The notes under the pieces are model-generated. The model was not told the DNA's origin, made no database searches, and worked only from the letters and a program-made list of their open reading frames with translations. A DNA stretch of 11,603 nt from DASUFH01 sp036274645 (lineage in GTDB: Bacteria; Acidobacteriota; Terriglobia; 20CM-2-55-15): the NCBI GenBank assembly GCA_036274645.1, contig DASUFH010000297.1:1-11603 (forward strand), in the 5' to 3' direction. Positions within the stretch are counted from its first letter, which is position 1, and each line of letters opens with the position of its first letter. The position numbers and the translations under genes are program-made. Of this stretch, positions 7,640 to 11,603 are shown piece after piece.

Positions 7640-8176
7640 ATGGGACATACTCTGGAAATCGCGCCCACCGGGCGTTCCAAGTGCCGCGGATGCTCCAAAG
7701 CCATCGAACGGGGCGCCGTGCGCTTCGGCGAACGGATACCGAACCCTTTCGCCGAGGGCGAAACCACGCTGTGGTTCCATCCGGTGTGCGGGGCGTTCAA
7801 ACGTCCGGAGCCGTTCCTGGAGGCCCTCGAAATCACGCCGGACGCCGCCATCGACCGGACCTCTCTGGAGGCTGTCGCGCGTGAAGGCATTGCCCATCGG
7901 CGTCTGCCCCGCATCGACGGCGCGGAACCGGCGCCCAGCGGTCAGGCGAAGTGCCGGCATTGCCGGGAAACCATCGAGCGCGGGAGCTGGCGGATCCGCC
8001 TGGTCTTCTTCGAAGACGGCATGTTTTCCGGAGGCGGCTTCATCCACCCCCGCTGCCGGCAGGAATACTTCGAGACCGGTGACATTCTGCAGCGGGTACT
8101 ACACTTCAGTCCGGACCTGAACCCGGGTCAGAAAGAGGAATTGTCCGCCCTCCTCACGCCGGACGGTCCGTCCTGA
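7640..8176 (+). CDS. Tandem PARP-type zinc finger protein
   Basis: The 178-residue protein consists almost wholly of two PARP-type zinc fingers (zf-PARP, PF00645 type). Finger 1 has C15-x2-C18-x28-H47-x2-C50 within TGRSKCRGCSKAI...LWFHPVCGAF; this spacing equals that of the first finger of human PARP-1. Finger 2 has C105-x2-C108-x27-H136-x2-C139 within SGQAKCRHCRETIERGSW...FIHPRC. In eukaryotes such fingers, in PARP-1 and DNA ligase III, bind DNA nicks and ends; a similar role here is inference. There is no ADP-ribosyltransferase, ligase, helicase or BRCT domain in the protein or next to it. The C-terminal tail (151-178) may form a short helical segment (LNPGQKEELSALL). The ATG at 7640 follows a poor Shine-Dalgarno region, but finger 1 begins only about 10 residues in, so the start is well bounded. 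A possible -10, TATACT, is at 7566-7571. Confidence 0.85.
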   Translation: MGHTLEIAPTGRSKCRGCSKAIERGAVRFGERIPNPFAEGETTLWFHPVCGAFKRPEPFLEALEITPDAAIDRTSLEAVAREGIAHRRLPRIDGAEPAPSGQAKCRHCRETIERGSWRIRLVFFEDGMFSGGGFIHPRCRQEYFETGDILQRVLHFSPDLNPGQKEELSALLTPDGPS

Positions 8177-8227
8177 GAGTGGTCGGTCTTCGAGTCAACT
8201 CCTCCGGGCACGGTCTGGCGATGCTGG

Positions 8228-8241
8228 CCGGGAATGCCCGG
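8228..8241. terminator. Small GC hairpin between convergent genes
   Basis: CCGGG-AATG-CCCGG forms a 5-bp stem with a 4-base loop in the 74-base gap between the convergent zinc-finger and methyltransferase-like genes. The position suits a two-way terminator, but there is no T tract on either side, so the call is weak. Confidence 0.22.
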
Positions 8242-8250
8242 ATGTCGCCC

Positions 8251-8886
8251 TTACCAGAGTCCGGGTATCAGGCGATAGCGAACCGAAGATGTGTACGTAG
8301 TCCAGCCCGAATGAGCGGAGAGTACTTTTTCTTCGGCGTGGATACGGTACAGCAGGGAGACCCAGCCGGCCAGCGTCAACAGAGCCGTTCCCGTATTCCA
8401 TTCCTGAAAGTTGTATCCCACATCTGAAATCATGTACGCGAGATACATCGGATGCCGGATGGCGCTGTATGGACCGCGGATCGCCAGTCCGCGCATGGCC
8501 GGTCGGATTCCAAAGAACCGGCCAAGCGTGATGAGGCTGGCCAGACTCAACGCCGCCGCAAGCGTGACGAGCGCGAGGCCCGCATCGGGCCACGCTTCAT
8601 CGCCGGGCCGCCAGCGGAGCCAGATGATCTCCGCGTACGGATACGCGTAGGACATGGCCACGGCGGAATTGGAAAGCGGCGACCGGTTCTGCGCTTCCGG
8701 CGCCGGGCGGGTCAGCGCGATTCCCAGCGCCACGACGTGCTGCAGTATGTAGATCCAGTCTGTAATAGTGAATGTCGGTGTGAGGTAGACGAGGATGCCC
8801 AGTTCCGCCAGCGTTACACCGAACAGCAGCAGGTCGGATGGGCGCCGGCGTCGCAACCACAGGCGCACGGAAGCGATTCCCGACAT
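8251..8886 (-). CDS. Isoprenylcysteine carboxyl methyltransferase-like (ICMT/PEMT-type) membrane protein
   Basis: This is a polytopic membrane protein of 211 residues with the C-terminal signature of the ICMT/phospholipid methyltransferase family: RGPYSAIRHPMYLAY (137-151), then HAEEKVL (183-189), then a terminal YRLIPGLW. In the family the RHP and EE residues help bind S-adenosylmethionine. Hydrophobic segments lie near 18-35, 42-58, 102-121, 147-160 and 165-181. The methyl acceptor is unknown; bacteria lack prenylated CaaX proteins of the eukaryotic kind, so a lipid or small hydrophobic molecule is more likely. I chose ATG 8886 because it puts a short basic N-terminus directly before the first helix and leaves 49 bases after the DUF2950 stop. 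A longer frame from ATG 8967 would overlap DUF2950 by 32 bases and add 27 polar residues with no family look. Neither start has a strong ribosome binding site. Confidence 0.72.
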   Translation of the reverse strand: MSGIASVRLWLRRRRPSDLLLFGVTLAELGILVYLTPTFTITDWIYILQHVVALGIALTRPAPEAQNRSPLSNSAVAMSYAYPYAEIIWLRWRPGDEAWPDAGLALVTLAAALSLASLITLGRFFGIRPAMRGLAIRGPYSAIRHPMYLAYMISDVGYNFQEWNTGTALLTLAGWVSLLYRIHAEEKVLSAHSGWTTYTSSVRYRLIPGLW

Positions 8887-8935
8887 TCGTCGCCGGCAAG
8901 GGTGGTCCACTCCAGACCGCCCTTGCCGTTCGCCG

Positions 8936-9910
8936 TTACTCCTCGTCGACGGGAGTCCACGTCTCATCGGGGTTGAACCGGTTGATCCGTCGCGCCGTGG
9001 CTACGGTGGTCGGACCGAGATCCTTCTCATAAACCACACCGTCGTTGCTGACGATGAATGTCTTCACGCCGGTGACCTGATACTGGGCGGGAAACGCAAT
9101 CAGCGCGAATCCGCCGATCATGGCCCCGTTGATGACGTAATTCATTTCACCCATTGGCGCGTCCGGGCCCTGACCTTTCAATATGCGGAAGAAGTAACCG
9201 TGGTACGACTCACCTCGTTTGTATCCCCTCTGGATGGCGCGCGCCACGTTTTCACCGATCGGGCCGCCCCATGTGCCGTCGGCGTTTTGCCAGGCCAGTC
9301 CGTCGTCCGTGCCGGGCGTGCCGACGATCTTCTGCGCGTACTGATTGACCGGTGGGTTCCCGTGTCTGGTGAGCGCGTATTCATTCTGCGCTTCCACGAG
9401 GCCGCGGCAGATGGCGATGGCGTCGAGTTCGTTCCGGCCGATGCGGCGCAGCAGAATTTCGTGCAGCCCGGCTTTCGAATCGAAGGCCCATCCCGCGCTT
9501 GATTTTACGATCGGTACGGGAAACGGCCAGTGGTCGGGCCCGACGGAGATGAAGGCCCGGTTCTTTGCTTTCGGGTCGACCGACACTTCGACTTTCGTCC
9601 TGGCCTGTTCGGCAAACTTTTGCGCGGTCTCCCGATCGCGCGCCGGTTCGCCCGTATGGACGATGTCTTTTCCGCCGGGACCGAGGATCTTTTCAAGGGC
9701 GGTGAGATCCGCCTTTTCGGCCGCGGCGACCAGGGCGTTGGCCGCCGCCTGGGGTGTTGCGAAGGTCCGGGCCGTGTTCAGCGGCGCGCCAGACGCGCCT
9801 CCCCGAACAGTGAGAGCGAGCAGGCACAGCAGCGTGAGCGCTCCGGAGTAAACGACCCTGATGAAGCCGTCCTCCAGGCGCAGAGATCGCGATCTTCCAT
9901 TACGAGTCAT
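8936..9910 (-). CDS. DUF2950 family exported protein
   Basis: This 324-residue protein belongs to the DUF2950 family, whose function is unknown. Residues about 17-42 form a hydrophobic export signal after a basic N-terminus; with no lipobox Cys in view, a periplasmic location is likely. Recognisable family stretches are FATPQAAANALVAAAEKADL (50-69), LGPGGKDIV (76-84), HEILLRRIGRNELDAI and the C-terminal block with GYFFRILKGQGPDAP, MIGGFALIAFPAQY and VVYEKDLGP. The gene lies 6 bases after the DUF3300 stop with a strong ribosome binding site in the end of that gene. This pairing recurs in genomes I know of, so the two products probably act together in the envelope. Confidence 0.88.
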   Translation of the reverse strand: MTRNGRSRSLRLEDGFIRVVYSGALTLLCLLALTVRGGASGAPLNTARTFATPQAAANALVAAAEKADLTALEKILGPGGKDIVHTGEPARDRETAQKFAEQARTKVEVSVDPKAKNRAFISVGPDHWPFPVPIVKSSAGWAFDSKAGLHEILLRRIGRNELDAIAICRGLVEAQNEYALTRHGNPPVNQYAQKIVGTPGTDDGLAWQNADGTWGGPIGENVARAIQRGYKRGESYHGYFFRILKGQGPDAPMGEMNYVINGAMIGGFALIAFPAQYQVTGVKTFIVSNDGVVYEKDLGPTTVATARRINRFNPDETWTPVDEE

Positions 9911-9916
9911 GTTGCG

Positions 9917-11338
9917 TTACCTCCTTCCACCACCGCGACTGCGACCGCCTCCGCCCCGACTGACGCCGCCCCCGCCACCGAAGCTGCGCTGCGATCCGCC
10001 GAAGCTGGAAGCGCCACGATGACTGCTCACCCGCGCCGCGTTGCCGTTATAGCCTCTGGATCCAGCGTTGAATCCTCCGTAGCTGCCCCGTGGAGAGGCA
10101 TTGCCGAGATTGTGGTTGCCGATGCGGTTTGCGCCGCCCTGATGCGCCACGTTCGGCCGGGTTGTCGGGCGATTGGCGAGACCCGGTTGCGTGGCCGGGC
10201 GGTTGCCGACGTTTGGCCGGGTTGTCGGTCGATTGCCTGGACCCGGTCGTGTCGCGGGACGGTTGCCAGCGCTCGGCCGTGTTGTCGGGCGATTGACGAG
10301 GCTCGGATGAGCCGGCCCCGGACGCTGGCTGATGTTCGGTCGGGTCACGCTGCCCAGATTGCCTTTTTGCCGGTTGATCTGTTGCTGCGCAGAGCGCTGA
10401 CGGTTTGCCAGTGTTTCGCCACGCGCATTCGAGCCGAACCGGTTTGCCGTCACGCGGTCCGGGTAAGGCGCGCCTCCGCGATGTTGCGGGTTGTGACGCC
10501 ATTCACCGCGGTTGCCCACGTTGATATTCGTATTCCGGTTGAAGTGATTCACCCGGTTGATATTGATGTCGTTGTGGCCCCATCCGGGCCGCCATCCCCA
10601 GCCACCGCCCCACGCCGCGCCCAGGACGACACCGGCGCCGAAGGAGATTGCGCTTGCGGCCCACACTGCTCCGGGAGAATAAGACGGATAGTAGATCGGT
10701 GGATACGGGTAGACCGCCGGACCGTACACCGCCTCCGGGTTGTATGAGGGCACATAGACCACCTCGGGGTTGGCCTGTTCGATCACCACGACACTCCTGT
10801 TGTCGATCACCTGGTTTGCAACGGTTTGTTTGTCGTTCGACGCCAGGGCGCCGGTATCCTCGGCTTTGACCCGCATGCGTTGCACGGCGTCCATGACGTC
10901 GCCTTGCTGGGCGAGGAACGCGTTGCCGAGATCGGTAGTCCATTGAATGTCGTCGGCCAGCCGCTTCACCACGTCGGGAAGAGCGGCCATGGCCTGTATG
11001 CTCGGGTCCCAGGGTTGTGTGGATACGGCGTCCACCAGCGCTTGGCCCTGCAGGCCCTTGTTTCGTTCCAGCCACTGCTGGAGCTGCATGATTTCCAGCG
11101 GATAGGTGGATGCCACGAGCGTCTGGCTGAGAAGTGGATCGGGATAAAGAGCGATCGGAGCGACCAGCGCGTCCAGTTGTTCCGGCGGAATGGTCGCGCT
11201 GGATTCGGCCCCTTGCCGGGCCGGTTGAGCGGATAAATAGATTACCTCGCCCGGCGCCAGCAAAAGCGCGCACACGATCGACAGCCATTGGCGACCCAGT
11301 CGCTTCAGGCCACCGGATCGCGGAAGATTTGTTTTCAT
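9917..11338 (-). CDS. DUF3300 family exported protein with decapeptide repeats and RG-rich tail
   Basis: The 473-residue protein begins with a long signal peptide (basic to residue 16, hydrophobic about 18-36, likely cut near SAQPA). The DUF3300 domain covers about 50-225: PPEQLDALVAPIALYPDPLL (51-70), STYPLEIMQLQQWL, QPWDPSIQAM, then an aromatic block NPEVVYVPSYNPEAVYG (190-206) and a Tyr/Pro-rich run to 222. A hydrophobic Gly/Ala/Trp segment (225-254) follows and could insert in or lie against a membrane. The rest is disordered: Asn/Arg-rich, five decapeptide repeats (349-398) and a Gly/Ser/Arg tail ending in GGGRSRGGGRR. Family function is unknown; the positive tail may bind nucleic acid, polysaccharide or other anionic polymer, which is inference. 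The ATG at 11338 has AGGGAGG 6 bases upstream. It is first of a likely three-gene minus-strand unit. Long plus-strand frames here arise from the repetitive composition. Confidence 0.88.
   Translation of the reverse strand: MKTNLPRSGGLKRLGRQWLSIVCALLLAPGEVIYLSAQPARQGAESSATIPPEQLDALVAPIALYPDPLLSQTLVASTYPLEIMQLQQWLERNKGLQGQALVDAVSTQPWDPSIQAMAALPDVVKRLADDIQWTTDLGNAFLAQQGDVMDAVQRMRVKAEDTGALASNDKQTVANQVIDNRSVVVIEQANPEVVYVPSYNPEAVYGPAVYPYPPIYYPSYSPGAVWAASAISFGAGVVLGAAWGGGWGWRPGWGHNDININRVNHFNRNTNINVGNRGEWRHNPQHRGGAPYPDRVTANRFGSNARGETLANRQRSAQQQINRQKGNLGSVTRPNISQRPGPAHPSLVNRPTTRPSAGNRPATRPGPGNRPTTRPNVGNRPATQPGLANRPTTRPNVAHQGGANRIGNHNLGNASPRGSYGGFNAGSRGYNGNAARVSSHRGASSFGGSQRSFGGGGGVSRGGGGRSRGGGRR
9919..9926 (-). 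promoter_or_regulatory. Ribosome binding site of the DUF2950 gene
   Basis: On the minus strand AAGGAGGT overlaps the first base of the DUF3300 TAA stop and lies 8 bases before the ATG at 9910. This near-perfect Shine-Dalgarno sequence fixes the DUF2950 start and suggests translational coupling to DUF3300. Confidence 0.85.
10145..10294 (-). repeat. Five 30-bp tandem repeats encoding NRPxTRPxxx
   Basis: Within the DUF3300 gene five consecutive 30-bp units encode NRPTTRPSAG, NRPATRPGPG, NRPTTRPNVG, NRPATQPGLA and NRPTTRPNVA. The units alternate T/A at the fourth position, as if a 60-bp pair had been duplicated. Such an array can change copy number by slippage and would alter the length of the disordered tail without shifting frame. 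Confidence 0.85.
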
Positions 11339-11603
11339 ATCGAGCCTCCCTGAAGGGATTGCCTCCTCGTCTACAGGTCGGTCGATGACCGCCCACGATC
11401 CTTAGTCCGAGGTTGGCCGGCTCTGAGCAGATTCTGTTGGGAAGGGAGGCCACATCACTGGGAATACCGGTCGCCCGCCGAAGATCTATCTGTGTGCGAA
11501 CACTGGCCCCTTCGCAGTCACGGTCACTTCGGAGTCCGGCGAGTTCGATCGACTCAGCGCCCTATTCCTATTCGACGATGGCCGGATCGGTGGGGCAGCG
11601 CAC
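11339..11603. other. Upstream region of DUF3300, no supported gene
   Basis: This stretch holds the DUF3300 ribosome binding site and presumably its promoter, though I see no convincing -35/-10 pair. A plus-strand frame is open from 11427 to the right edge (59 codons, including KIYLCANTGPFAVTVTSESG) but has no ATG, GTG or TTG start. An opposing minus-strand frame, open from the right edge, stops at a TAG at 11486-11488. Either could be the end of a gene or a degraded gene, or noise; I do not annotate one. Confidence 0.4.
11345..11351 (-). promoter_or_regulatory. Ribosome binding site of the DUF3300 gene
   Basis: On the minus strand AGGGAGG lies 6 bases before the ATG at 11338, with ideal spacing, and supports this start over any internal one. 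Confidence 0.75.

Noticed and set aside
7012..7884. Plus-strand open frame of 290 codons across the mqnC start and the zinc-finger gene
   Set aside because: It overlaps two well-supported genes in other frames and shows no recognisable domain.
9530..10747. Plus-strand open frame of 405 codons
   Set aside because: It is antisense to DUF3300 and DUF2950, which have signal peptides, family motifs and strong ribosome binding sites; the frame stays open because of GC-rich repeats.
10503..11453. Minus-strand open frame of 316 codons overlapping DUF3300 in another frame
   Set aside because: Same strand, wrong frame; the DUF3300 frame has the ribosome binding site, signal peptide and family motifs.
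1..11603. CRISPR array, integrase, transposase, tRNA or prophage signals
   Set aside because: No regularly spaced repeats outside the coding decapeptide array, no terminal inverted repeats, no tRNA-like cloverleaf and no mobile-element protein were seen.

Overview
The window looks like a chromosomal segment of a GC-rich, Gram-negative-type bacterium, most likely an uncultivated member of the Acidobacteriota. The evidence is indirect. There is a secreted protein with a Gly/Arg/Pro-rich stretch behind its signal peptide and a Cys/Trp/Tyr-containing domain of a kind I associate with Acidobacteriota. There is a DUF3300-DUF2950 pair, a futalosine-pathway menaquinone gene (mqnC), and a heptose-phosphate isomerase, which implies an LPS-type outer membrane. 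No rRNA, tRNA, CRISPR array, transposase or phage gene was found.

Layout. (1) 1-513, minus strand: the N-terminal 171 codons of a secreted protein that runs off the left edge. (2) 514-778: a divergent intergenic region with a -35/-10 promoter for the minus-strand gene, a 15-bp palindrome overlapping its -10, and a 12-bp direct repeat on the uvrA side. (3) 779-5177, plus strand: a tight three-gene cluster of uvrA (nucleotide excision repair), a gmhA-like sedoheptulose-7-phosphate isomerase, and a conserved protein of unknown function that starts at a GTG one base after the isomerase stop. (4) 5184-7422, minus strand: a YihY/BrkB-family membrane protein, convergent with the previous cluster at a 6-bp gap, and upstream of it mqnC. 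(5) 7640-8176, plus strand: a 178-residue protein made of two PARP-type zinc fingers, the most unusual gene here. (6) 8251-11338, minus strand: DUF3300 (ending in 10-residue repeats and an RG-rich tail), then DUF2950 with its ribosome binding site overlapping the DUF3300 stop codon, then an isoprenylcysteine-methyltransferase-like membrane protein. These three are probably one transcript. (7) 11339-11603: the upstream region of DUF3300, with no gene I can support.

Functionally the genes fall into DNA maintenance (UvrA and, by inference from its fingers, the zinc-finger protein), cell-envelope work (GmhA and perhaps its coupled partner, YihY, DUF3300/DUF2950, the secreted protein) and quinone biosynthesis (MqnC). 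There is no obvious defence island or metabolic cluster. The best candidates for something undescribed are the stand-alone tandem PARP-type finger protein and the conserved unknown coupled to gmhA.
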